In this document: in pieces, positions 1-9,095 of the stretch
Position numbering within the stretch: the stretch's first letter is position 1
Layout of the letters: the number at the start of each line of letters is the position of its first letter
NCBI GenBank assembly: GCA_963784065.1
Contig: CAWAQA010000006.1
Coordinates: 124,001-188,000 of the forward strand
Origin: CAWAQA01 sp963784065
GTDB lineage: Bacteria; Acidobacteriota; Vicinamibacteria; Vicinamibacterales; UBA2999
Direction: 5' to 3'
DNA: 64,000 nt
The notes under the pieces: generated by a model
What the model was told of the DNA's origin: nothing
Seen by the model: only the letters and a program-made list of their open reading frames with translations
Databases searched by the model: none
Position numbers and translations under genes: made by a program

Positions 1-385
1 CACCCACAGCGCTTCCTCGCGCCCGTACGGGCACGAAGCGCGCAAACACCGCCGGACGCGCCTGGGCATTGCCCCTCCGGAGCACGGCTGCCTTGTCGAT
101 CAACCCGGCGAGGAAATACTCCATCTGATCGAACCGCATCGGGTTGTGTTCCATGTCGAGGTAGACGTAGTCGATGTCCGCCCTCGCCAGCGACCGCGCA
201 TTCTGCAGCGACAGGTCTGACGTGCTCACGCCGAACACGTGCTTGCCCTGCGACAACTTCTCGACGACCGGGTTGAGATGGAGGTAGCCCGTCTGCGCGG
301 AGGGAGTGCTGGCGCCCTCGGCAATCATGAGAAGGAGCGTCGCCAGGGCACACCACACCAGCCGTTGATTGCTCAGCATGCGCAT
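1..385 (-). CDS. Secreted HpcH/HpaI-type aldolase, N-terminal part
   Basis: The gene runs off the left edge, so only about 128 codons are visible. An N-terminal signal peptide (hydrophobic residues about 9-22) is followed by an HpcH/HpaI aldolase / citrate-lyase type N-terminus, including the segments GKHVFGVSTSD and DYVYLDMEHNP. Cytosolic members of this family cleave 2-keto-3-deoxy sugar acids with a divalent metal; the exported version here has no established substrate. The start ATG at 385 has AGGAG seven bases upstream. A frame slip is likely near position 35: dropping one C from CCC gives the family-like reading VPYGREEALWV, while the written frame gives VPVRARG. It lies downstream of the NHL protein gene on the same strand. 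Confidence 0.7.
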   Translation of the reverse strand, partial: MRMLSNQRLVWCALATLLLMIAEGASTPSAQTGYLHLNPVVEKLSQGKHVFGVSTSDLSLQNARSLARADIDYVYLDMEHNPMRFDQMEYFLAGLIDKAAVLRRGNAQARPAVFARFVPVRARGSAVG

Positions 386-405
386 TCACGTCTCCTGTCG
401 GGTTC

Positions 406-426
406 GCCGGGTCCGACGGACCCGGC
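406..426 (-). terminator. Stem-loop between NHL gene and aldolase gene
   Basis: A perfect 9-bp stem (arm GCCGGGTCC) closes a 3-base loop in the 59-base gap. There is no T-run, so it is either a processing or partial-termination hairpin or a repeat; the role is inferred from position only. Confidence 0.35.
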
Positions 427-444
427 TACGCACTCTGCAGTGGC

Positions 445-1579
445 CTATTGGCTGGATCCGATCGGCGAGGTCTTCAGGACGAACTTGCGGGATCGGCTCT
501 CTTCCGTTTCGGCGGTGTAGATGTTGCCCTTCGAGTCGGCCGCGAAGTGGTGCGCGTTGGGACTCGCGACCGAGCCAAGCGTCGTGAGTGACTTCCGATC
601 GAGCACCCAGATTTCCGGCTGCCCGCCTACATACAGGAGGGTCTGCTGCGGGTCCGGCGAGAACGCGAACGTGCGCGCCGTCAGCCCGTCCGTCTGCGGC
701 GCGATCGACGCCTGTGACAGGAACTTGCCGTCGAGCGTGAACACCTGCACGCGCTTGTTGCCGCGATCGGCCACGTACACGAGATCGTCATTGGATACGC
801 GCACCGAGTGCACCGTGTCGAAGTGCTCCGGTCCCGTCTGCCCGGCCGGCCGCGACGCCGAGGCAGGCGGACGACGATCCGGGTCGAGTGGCGTGTTGCC
901 AAACGCGCCCCACATGCGCTTGAACGCGCCGGTGCCGGCGTCGAACACAATCAACCGGTGATTCCCGTAACCATCAGCCACGAACAGCTCGTTCGTCCTG
1001 TGGATGGACGACCATGTCTGCCGGCTGCCGCAGGTTGCTCGTATCCGCGTCGCCGGCGCTCTTGTCGCTCCGGCCTATCTGCAGGACGAACGTGCCCGTC
1101 CTCGTGAACTTGAGGATCTGATCGTCGTTGATCGGCTCGAGCAGCGGGAGCTTGCGCTCCTTGTTGTTGTTGCCGCCGACCCAGACGTGATCCGTGTGGT
1201 CCACGTAGATGCCGTGCTCACGCTGCGGCCACTCGTACCCGTTCCCCTTGCCGCCCCACGCCTGGACGAAATTGCCCGCCGCGTCGAACTCCATCACCGG
1301 TGGCGCCGCCTGCGCCAACTGGTCGGCGGGCAGCGTGCGCGGCCGATGCAGGACCCACACGTGATCGCGCCCGTCGACGGCGACGCTGGCCACGTTGCCC
1401 AGCTTCCACTTCGCCGGCACCTTCAGCCAGCCCGCATCCTCCTGGAAGACCGGCACACGCTGGCCTTGTGCGAGGACTTCTTCAGGCGCGGCACCGGGGC
1501 TGAGGAGTCGGACGCCCACACCAGCGGCGATGACGAGGACGCCGAGCACGACGGCGACCAGAAGCTTGCGGTTGTTCAT
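445..1579 (-). CDS. Membrane-anchored NHL-repeat beta-propeller protein (frame broken near 997)
   Basis: About 377 residues. Residues 1-25 form a signal/anchor helix (MNNRKLLVAVVLGVLVIAAG), so the propeller sits outside the cytoplasm. NHL-type blades recur, with motifs such as GIYVDHTDHVWVGG, PADMVVHP, VADGYGNHRLIVFD, VYVADRGNKRVQVF and SKGNIYTAE. NHL propellers usually bind ligands or carry lyase activity; the substrate here cannot be read. The start at ATG 1579 has GGAG about nine bases upstream. The reading frame breaks at 997-998, where CAGGACG should read CAGACG; removing one G restores the blade sequence. It follows the streptogramin-lyase-like gene at 1643-3809 and may act with it. Confidence 0.75.
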
Positions 1580-1595
1580 GAGGATCGCTCCGAGC

Positions 1596-1629
1596 ACGTG
1601 CGCCCGGGACGCCAGTCCCGGGCGCACGT
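1596..1629 (-). terminator. Very strong 15-bp stem-loop
   Basis: A 15-bp perfect stem with a GCCA loop fills most of the 63-base gap between the genes at 1643-3809 and 445-1579. The core arm is CGTGCGCCCGGGAC. It has no U-tract; on the minus strand it lies about 13 bases after the upstream stop, which fits partial termination or mRNA-end protection. Confidence 0.45.
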
Positions 1630-1642
1630 CTCACGGCATCGG

Positions 1643-3809
1643 TTACTTGGCGAGCGGGTCGGGACGCATCTGGAACTTCACCGCCTTGCCCCGCGTGCCC
1701 TTGCCGCCCTCGAGGTGCCAGGGCGTGCGGTTGGCGTAGGTCGTCCAGAGTCCCTTCCCCTTCCAGCCGGCCTTCGGATCGTCAACGCGGCCATCGACCT
1801 GCTTGACGAAGAAGCCCATCGGATACGGCACGCGCCCGACCACCCACTTGCCGTCCTTGAGGAACAGGAGCGACTCGGAGAGGTTGCCGGTTGCAATCGG
1901 CAGATTCTTGCCGAGGCCGAACGTGTCGTACTTGTCCACCCAGCTGTAGTAGTTGGAATCGGCGGCGGCCGATTCGGCGTTGCCCTTGAAGTTCGGACCC
2001 GGCACCGGGTAGAACGTCCAGCCCTCGTCGCAGTGCGCGCCTGTGGCCTTCGGTCCGTTCAGCGGACCCTTGCACTTGCGCCGATCGAAGCTGGCGAGGT
2101 GGCCGCTCGCCATGACGGACCAGAACACGCCGTTGCCATCGACGTCCATCCCGCGCGCCGTATAGCCGGAGTTCGGGACCTTCAGATACGGCACCTCGTA
2201 GATTTCCGCCAGCGTCGTCGACGGCGGATTCGGGCCGGGCACGACGCGGATCGCCGCGCCGGGGAACTCGTTGAGCGTGCCCCACACGGAGCCATCCAGC
2301 GGGCTGACGCTGATGCCGTAGAAGCTCGCGTCAATCCGCTTGTCCTTCGCCGGGTCCACGGCCTGGTCCGGGTCGACCCAGGCGTCCTGCTTGCCGTTGC
2401 CATTGGTATCGAGGATGAGGGGCGCCCAGCCCTGTGACTTCTCCACGTCGTGGGTGGCATCCCAGATCTTCGTGTTCACCCAGCCGACGACGCCGCCCGA
2501 TCCGGACCAGATGGTGTTGTCGGCATCGTGCGCGAAGTTGAGGTGGAAGGTGCCGAAGCAGGTGTCAACCAGCTCGAACTTCTTCGTCTTCGGGTCGAAT
2601 ACGGTGTACTGCCGGCCGCTGTTGGCGAGCGGGAACAGCTTGGCCGAGGGATGGGTCGATCCCTCCTTGCAGAACGCCGGGTTCGCTGCCGGCGGACGGA
2701 TCCGCGACGTGCTCCACATCCGGCCCTTCTGGTCCATCGTGTTGCTGTGCGTGATGCTGCGGCTGTCCCAGTAGAGTTCCTCGCCCCAGTACGGCGATGG
2801 CGCCGCCGATCTTGTTGGCGGCTGCCTGCATCCGCTCGTCGAGCGCCGGGATCATGACCTGGCTGGTCGTATTGGTGACCGGGTCGAGGATCGTCGCGTG
2901 ATCGGAGGCGTTCTCGTGCACGCCAATCACGGGACCATTCGCGTTCACCGTCGGATTCCGCTTGTCCGAGGCGATCGCGTCGTGGAAGTACTCACGCGGA
3001 TCGGCCCAGTCCCACTGCGTGACGACGATGTTGCGCTCCACGCCTTGCGGCCGCGGCGGCGTCTCCTGCGGCAGTTCGCCGGCCGCAATGCGGTCGGTCC
3101 AGTCCGCGTACATCGCCATGACGCGCTGACGGCCGAACCGGTTGGTGTTGAGGTACATGTTGCCGGCGCCGTCGATCCCCGACTGCAGGCGGCGGTCCCA
3201 TGCGGCCAGCGACGAGTCGAACGTGCCGAGGTTCTTGGGGATCTCGCGCGTCGCCTTGTTGCCCATCGAGTGGCATGGCGTGCACGTGCTCGTTTTCACG
3301 TGGTTGATCCACTGGGCCTGGCTGCGCATGGCTTCGGAGATCCCGTTGCCCTTGACACCGGTGCCGGGGAACTCGCTCTTGGCCGGGATGTTGAGCATCG
3401 CGTACCAGTAGTTCGCCGGGAAGTACTCCGCGGCCGACTTGCGATCGGGTGCGGTGACGGCGGTCAGGTTCAGGATCTTTCCGGGTTCTGCCATGGTCCT
3501 CGGTGAGTCCACCAGCCCGTAGCCGCGGACGAAGACGCTGTAGTTCGCCTTCGGCAGATCCGGGACCACGTAGCGCCCGCGGTCATCGGTGACGACCGTC
3601 TTGATCATCTTCGTCGGCAGGTCGGTGGTCTCCGCGATCACCCAGACACCCGCCTCCGGCCCCTTGGTGCCGGTGACGACGCCGCCAATGTCGTCAGCGT
3701 CGATCCGGACGGCGCCGCCATTCTGCGCGACCGGTCGCGCGTTGGAGACGGCGAAGAACACCGCCAGGCTGCCTACCAGCAGTCCCAGCGAGAGAACTTT
3801 CTTCCTCAT
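1643..3809 (-). CDS. Exported regulatory-domain / CxxCH / streptogramin-lyase-like propeller protein (frame broken near 2800)
   Basis: About 721 residues. Residues 1-24 are a signal peptide. Residues about 40-118 are a carboxypeptidase-regulatory-like fold (GGVVTGTKGPEAGVWVIAE, then DDRGRYVVPDLP). A c-type haem motif CTPCH lies at residues 176-180, followed about 100 residues later by a propeller with NTMDQKGRMW, DVDGNGVFW and SVSPLDGSVWG motifs typical of Vgb-like lyases. The role is unknown; the architecture suggests a periplasmic haem-containing sensor or oxidoreductase. The start at 3809 is preceded by AGGAGG nine bases upstream, which rules out the longer reading to 3869. The frame slips between about 2793 and 2802, after NKIGGA and before PYWGEELYWDS. 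Confidence 0.7.
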
Positions 3810-3880
3810 GTGTCCGACCTCCTGCGACCGCCGCGCCTGAGCGGTCTCCGCAAAATTGCCATTTCGCACTCGACGCGGCG

Positions 3881-3900
3881 GGCGGGGGCTTCGCCCCGCC
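3881..3900 (-). terminator. GC-rich hairpin between TonB receptor and downstream gene
   Basis: Arms GGCGGGGGC and GCCCCGCC pair with one bulged G around a three-base loop. It lies 18 bases past the receptor stop codon at 3918 on the same strand. A terminator role is inferred from position. Confidence 0.4.
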
Positions 3901-3917
3901 GCCTCATCAGTTCACCG

Positions 3918-6900
3918 TCAGAATAGGAATCGTGCGCCCAGCTGCAGTTGTCGAGGATACCCTATTCCCGGGATGAATCCCCCGGAGGGCTCCCGAAACA
4001 ACACGCTGCGGCCGTTGCCCGTGTAGCTTCCGCCGAAGTTGACGTTGTTGAACGCGTTGAAGACTTCGGCAAACACGGCAATCCGGCGGTCGCTCCCGAG
4101 CGAAAAGAACTTCGTCCCCCGCAGGTCGAGCACGACCGTCACGTCGCCCCGTGCCGCATTGATCGACACCTGCTGGCCCGTCGCCGGATCGACCCAGCGA
4201 TCGTTGTTGGTCCCGTCCGCGTTCAGGTCGCTGCCGGCCGTCAGATTGTACGGCCGGGCGCTGGCGACCTGGAACACGGGCGAAAGCTGGACGCCGTACG
4301 GCAGCTCGAATACGCCCGTCGCGACGAGGCGGTGCCGCTCGTCCTGCCCCGTCGGCCCCCACTCGCCCTCCGCGAGGGGATCGAATGAATCCTGCGGTAA
4401 TGCCGAGCCGCCGCGGGCCGCCCATGAGCCGCCATACGCATAGGCGCTGGCCAGCGTGTAGTGGGCCTGCACCGTCGCGCGCGGAAGCCGGCGCTGGAAT
4501 TTGAAGGTGAGCTGGTTGACCTCGGATTCGCCGATCGACGTCTTGACCTGGACGCCGCTGAGCACGTCCGGCCGGCCGTAGACGCGGGTGAAGTCCGGAG
4601 CCAGCACGCGCACGCCGTTGACCAGCGGATTCACGTCCAAGGTCATCAGCCCTCTCGTCCCGGCCTGGTGCGTGTAGTCGACCGAGACCATCGTGCTTGC
4701 GGCCAGCTCATGCGCATACCCGATATGCGTGTGGTGGACGCGCGGATCGACGACCTCCGGACCCAGCCATTGGCCCGTGGAATTGGGCGGCAATGAGTTC
4801 CCCTCGGTGGGCTGGGCCGGGAACGGATCGATGCCGACGCGGTAGTTGGCCAGTTCGCCACGGCCGATGGCGGTATTGGTCAGAACGGCCAGGGCGTTCA
4901 GCGGGCGGTGGCTCTGCGACGAGATGTCGCCCAACGGCTGATGGTTGATCTGATCGAAGTAGAGCCCGTAGCCGCCGCGCAGCACCCGGCGCCCATCACC
5001 GCTGAGATCGTAGGCGAACCCGACTCGCGGCGAGACGTTCTTGTACCTGCGTCTCCGGCAGGCCGCCGTACGGATGGCCAATCGCTTCGAGCACCAGCCT
5101 CGTCGCGTTGTCCGGGTTGAACTCCTCATCGCGGAAGCCCCAATCGATGTCGTAGCGCACCCCCAGGTTCAGCGTCAGGCGCGAGGTGGCTCGCCAGTCG
5201 TCCTGGAACCACGTCGAGAACTGGCTTGCGTCCTTGCGGCTCTCGGCCCACGACCCGACGCCGTTGAGGGCGCCGCCGTTGGCCTGCTGCCACCGCTGCA
5301 CGATCCCGGGCGTCTGGAAGCCCTGCGGATAACGCCCGTTGGTGTTGTTGAGGATCACCGACGGATCGTCGAAGAACGTCAGCGTCGCGAAGTGCTCGTT
5401 GGCGTTGAGAATCCCCATCCGCGGCAGGAAGTTGTAGTTGGCCCCGAACTTCAGCGCGTGGGTCCCGCTGAGCAGCGACACGTCGTCGCGGATCTGGATG
5501 AGATCGGTATCGGTGCGCGATCCGCCGGCGCCGCCGGCGCCGGTGTTGACCGTCGGGAACGCCAGCCGCGGCGGGAAGAAGTTCACGTTCGGGAAGTCTC
5601 GCGAGTAGTGCTCTCCCGTAATCGCGCTGTGCAGATCGCTCAGCCGGTCGTTGTGGTTCATGTGACCGGTGATCTGATTCAGGCCGCGGTTGCCCAGCAC
5701 CCAGTTGTGCTGCGCGACGGCGCTCCAGAAGTGCTGGTAGCTGTCCTCGGGTTCGCGCAGATCGTTGTTCGGCGAGGTGAACGTCACCGCCCAGCGCGTG
5801 TCGGTCTGGCCGGCGAAACGCCCCATCAGCGAGTGATTGTTATTGAGCTGGAGGTTCGTCTTCAGGGAGTACATGCCGAGGTGGTGCGGAATTTCCCCGG
5901 CGCGCGGATGGTTCGGGTTGACGAGTCCCGCCGGCAGCTGGCCGGCGCGCGTCGCCGCCACGAGCAGCTCCAGTTCGTTGAACTGGCGGTCCGGCACGGG
6001 GATGCTCGTGTCCTCGTTGACGAACTCGAACGCCCCGAAGAAGAACATCCGGTTGCGCACGATCGGACCACCGAGCGACGCGCCCCACTGCTGGCGGCTG
6101 TAGGGGACTTCCTCGCGATTATCACGTTCGGTGAAGTAGTCCTTCGCCGTCAGCGCCTTGTCGCGCATGAACAGGAAGCCCGAGCCGTGGAACAGGTTGG
6201 TCCCCGACTTGGTGACCATCGAAATCGCGACGCCGCCCGTGCGCCCGTCGGCGGCGCTGAACTGGCTCGTGGCGAGCTGGAACTGCTCGAGGCTCTCGAG
6301 CGTGAAGTTCATCAGCGTGCCGCCCTGACGGTTGTCGCGGTTGTCGGCGCCGTCAACCGTCGCGCTCACGTTGGTGCCCGAGCTGCCGCCGAAGGAGACG
6401 TTGCCGACGCTCTGCTTGGTCCGATCGATCGGCGCCATCGGCGTGGCGCCGGGCAGCAGCTCCAGCATCCCGTTGACGCTGCGCGTGATCATCGGCAGGT
6501 TCTGGAGCTCGGTGGTCTCGATGGTCGACGCGAACTTCGACTGCGTCGTCTCGATGAGCGGCGCCTCCCCGGTCACCGTGAGCGTCTCTTCCACGCCCGC
6601 CAGGGTGAGGCTGAAGTCGAGCGTGATCGTCGAGTTGATGGCCAGCGTCACCCGCTCGCGGACCGCCGAGGCGAACCCGGTCAGGTCCGTCTTGACGTCG
6701 TAGACGCCGGGCTCGAGCCCCGGAATGCTGTACACGCCGTCCGTGTTGGTCACGGTCGTGCGCATCACGCCCGTGCTGGTGTTGGTCGCGGTGACGGTTG
6801 CTCCCGGCAACACCGCATCGTCTCGATCGAGAACCCGCCCGTTGAAGGTGCTCGTGGCCTGCGCCGATGCAAGTCCCGCAGCCAACAGCACCATACATGC

Positions 6901-6945
6901 GGCAAGCCAGCACTGCTGGCGCAGCCGCCGGATCGACAGCCTCAT
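3918..6945 (-). CDS. TonB-dependent receptor with N-terminal carboxypeptidase-regulatory domain (Oar-like), frame broken near 5046
   Basis: About 1008 residues, an outer-membrane transporter of the large Oar-like type that is abundant in Acidobacteria. Residues 1-28 are a signal peptide ending ASA. Residues 33-112 are a regulatory-like beta-sandwich (FNGRVLDRDDAVLPGATVT). A plug domain follows, with LQNLPMITRSVNGMLELLPG and GGVAISMVTKSGTNLFHGSGF, then a long barrel ending in LGARFLF with the C-terminal Phe typical of barrels inserted by BamA. The substrate is unknown. The frame breaks at 5046-5047, where CAGGTAC should read CAGTAC, rejoining LPETQ to YKNVSPRVGFAYD. Start ATG 6945 has AGGGG just upstream. 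Confidence 0.88.
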
Positions 6946-7083
6946 ACCCCTGCCCTCCCTGTGACCTGTGTGAGTGGCCTCACTGACGGCCGACCCCGTG
7001 AACTCGAGGTTCGCGCCTTGTCAACGATCGAAATGTGGGCCCAGTGGCCTGGATCCGCAGTGGCCTGTTCGTCCGAATCGCTA

Positions 7084-7109
7084 CCGGGCCGCTCCATCCC
7101 GCGGCCCGG
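7084..7109 (-). terminator. Stem-loop after the DUF6152-like gene
   Basis: A perfect 9-bp stem (arm CCGGGCCGC) closes an 8-base loop about 27 bases past the stop at 7136. The rest of the 190-base gap upstream of the TonB receptor holds nothing else I can identify apart from three copies of the octamer AGTGGCCT or close variants. Confidence 0.4.
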
Positions 7110-7135
7110 CCGGTATGATTCAGAAGTCCATGCCA

Positions 7136-7528
7136 CTAGTCCCACTCTCGCTCGACGCCGTGACCGCGCGCCATGTCACCGTGGTCAGGAGTGATGAAGC
7201 CGAGAAGGCAGCCGTTGGTGCCGTCCCTGAGCAGATGGCACCGCACCTTGATCTTGTCGCCGACTTTGACGTCTTCACGCTTGACGCCATTCCTCATGAT
7301 CTCCCCGGGACCGGCGGCTTCCAGCGCCCACGTGGTCGTCTCGCCCTTGGCATCCCTGACGTCGAGGTAAATCCAGGAATGCGGAACGACGAGGTGGACT
7401 TCCTTGACCGTGCCCTCGAGCGGCGACCACTTGGTGACCTCGTAGGCGTTGTGGGAGTGATGTGCCGAAGCCGTAATGCCCAGAGTCACCAGACAAATGA
7501 TTGCAAGCCCCAGGAATCTGCACTGCAT
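7136..7528 (-). CDS. Small exported DUF6152-like protein
   Basis: 130 residues: a signal peptide (residues 1-22, ending TASAHH) followed by a small beta-rich domain with HSHNAYEVTKWSPLEGTVKEV, WIYLDVRD and GDKIKVRCHLLRDG. This matches the pattern of the DUF6152 family, exported single-domain proteins of unknown function that often begin with a His-rich stretch after the signal peptide. The His cluster could bind metal; that is inference. The start at 7528 has AGGAGG six bases upstream, so the longer reading from 7552 is rejected. No frame breaks. Confidence 0.65.
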   Translation of the reverse strand: MQCRFLGLAIICLVTLGITASAHHSHNAYEVTKWSPLEGTVKEVHLVVPHSWIYLDVRDAKGETTTWALEAAGPGEIMRNGVKREDVKVGDKIKVRCHLLRDGTNGCLLGFITPDHGDMARGHGVEREWD

Positions 7529-7600
7529 CTGACCCTCCTGCGATGAAGACACACGAATAAGAACGAAACGGTTTCCGATGATCCGCCGGCGACGGCCGCG

Positions 7601-8338
7601 CTACCTGCCCTGCTGGCCCTGGCCCTGACCCTGCGGAGCCTGCCCCTGACCCTGCGCACCCGGCCCCTGGCCACGGCCCCGACCTCCGCCGGTGCGCGGC
7701 GGCGGCGGATATCCGTTGATGTAGAGCTGCGAGCCGACCCATTCGTAGCGTACGGGGCGATACTCGTTGTCGAGGAACCGCACCGAGATCTGGAACAGCC
7801 CTGGCGCGGGCGCACCCTTGGGCACGGACGCCTCGATGATGTAGAGGCGATCCTCGTGCATGTGGACGGCGCCGAAGGTGCGCGACCCGTCAGCGTTGGT
7901 CAGGTGGATCTCGTGGCCTTCGACGCGGTCCGAATTGAAGTGCGCATAGTGGGTCAGCTTCGCGCCCTCGCGCTTCATGAAGTTCCACGAGGCGAACACG
8001 AGGGCGCCGCGCAACTCCTCCGCCGCGTCGTCCTGGCACTGGTCGCCATCGCCGCCATCGGCGATGCACTTCTTTCTCCGTTCCTCGTGCAGCTTGTTCG
8101 AGTCCTTGTAGTTCACCACGGTGACGGAGTAGCGGCTCTGCCCGTTCTGGTGCGTGTAGACGCGGGCCGGCAGGTTGATCCGGTATTCGCTCTCATAGGT
8201 GATGTCCCGCACCGTCGGTTCACCCTGGAAACTGATGCTGAAGAAGTCCTGCTTGCTGACGAATTCCTTCCACTCCTGGCCGAACGAGGGCCAGGAGCCC
8301 AGCAGGATGATGGCGGTGACGAATGAAAGTACGCGCAT
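7601..8338 (-). CDS. Exported protein of unknown function with Gly/Gln-rich tail
   Basis: 245 residues. Signal peptide 1-20 (ends SFGQ), then a globular part with DFFSISFQGEPTVRDITYES and LYIIEASVPKGAPAPGLFQ, a pattern seen in small exported proteins that judge a penetrating or oxidised substrate poorly characterised in environmental genomes. Residues about 215-245 are low complexity (repeats of GQ, GR and PQ), probably disordered. Three cysteines lie near the middle. Start ATG 8338 follows GAGAGGACATATC. I do not recognise the family well enough to name a function. Confidence 0.6.
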   Translation of the reverse strand: MRVLSFVTAIILLGSWPSFGQEWKEFVSKQDFFSISFQGEPTVRDITYESEYRINLPARVYTHQNGQSRYSVTVVNYKDSNKLHEERRKKCIADGGDGDQCQDDAAEELRGALVFASWNFMKREGAKLTHYAHFNSDRVEGHEIHLTNADGSRTFGAVHMHEDRLYIIEASVPKGAPAPGLFQISVRFLDNEYRPVRYEWVGSQLYINGYPPPPRTGGGRGRGQGPGAQGQGQAPQGQGQGQQGR

Positions 8339-8374
8339 GATATGTCCTCTCAGGCTGCTCGTGGTCAATTGGTC

Positions 8375-8850
8375 TCAGAACGTGAAGCGGAACCCGACCT
8401 GGCCCATGCGCGGCTGATACGCGACGTTGGTATTCGCGGTCGGCTGTCCGAATGCCCGGCTCGCTTCGTGTGATCACCGCGCCCCAGTCCGGATACGGCC
8501 GGCCGCTGACGTCGCTGAAGGGACAGTTTACGCCTGTCGCCGGGTCGTAACCCAGGTTGATATTCCGGTTGAACACGCCGAAGCCGCGCCGTCGTTGAGC
8601 ACCTGGATCTCGACGGCCTCGTTGCCCTGGATTGTATGCGAGGCGCCCGTCGCCCCGCTCGCACCGAAGTATCTGCCGACGCCGCCACAACCACGGTCTC
8701 AGGATTGACGCTGAACGCCATGCCGAGCCGGGGGCTGACGTTGTCGGTGTCGTCGGGACGCGTGCCGGTCAGGAACGGCGGGATCGCGCCGGAAGTCGCG
8801 TTTCTGGATGTGCAACTGTTGCCACCGGCCGTCGTGCCTGACCCACACGC
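8375..8850 (-). pseudogene. C-terminal remnant of a TonB-dependent receptor
   Basis: Joining three frames recovers a receptor C-terminus: GGNSCTSRNATSGAIPPFLTG, DNVSPRLGMAFSVNPETVV, GGVGRYFGASGATGASHTIQ, FGVFNRNINLGYDPATG and finally RMGQVGFRFTF followed by TGA at 8375-8377. At least three frame changes occur in under 500 bases (near 8455, 8590 and 8675). The several hundred codons of plug and barrel expected upstream are absent; only about 245 bases separate it from the stop of the next gene. The missing 5' end shows true truncation. The 245 bases from 8851 to 9095 contain no gene I can support. Confidence 0.6.
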
Positions 8851-9009
8851 GGGCCTGGATGGCGCCTCCTGGCTCGGCCGCCGATGGGGGATGCCGCCAC
8901 GTCGTGACGGCGGTATTTCCCGACCGCATCAGGCACTCCTTTTGATCGTGGTGGGCGCGCATCGCAGGCTGGGCAGTTGCGGATTCAGCCTTCACGTAAG
9001 GCTCGCACT

Positions 9010-9028
9010 TTCCGCCTCGAAGGCGGAA
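9010..9028. repeat. 8-bp inverted repeat with CGA loop
   Basis: Arms TTCCGCCT and AGGCGGAA around CGA. About twenty bases further on is a half copy of the CTTCCGGCTTCAG palindrome that occurs complete at 23985-24004. Function unknown. Confidence 0.4.
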
Positions 9029-9095
9029 GACACAGCGGCACTGTGGTGGCTTCCGGCTTCAGGCGTGAGGGGCGGCGCGAAGCACCGAAGCACGG

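Noticed and set aside
1004..2437. 477-codon plus-strand open frame
   Set aside because: Antisense of two exported beta-propeller genes; His/Arg/Val-rich shadow.
5041..7194. 717-codon open frame on the plus strand
   Set aside because: Antisense of the TonB receptor, same codon-bias effect, no recognisable motif.
7640..7700. Collagen-like or silk-like repeat protein
   Set aside because: The Gly/Gln/Arg tail is short, irregular and confined to the end of one small exported protein.
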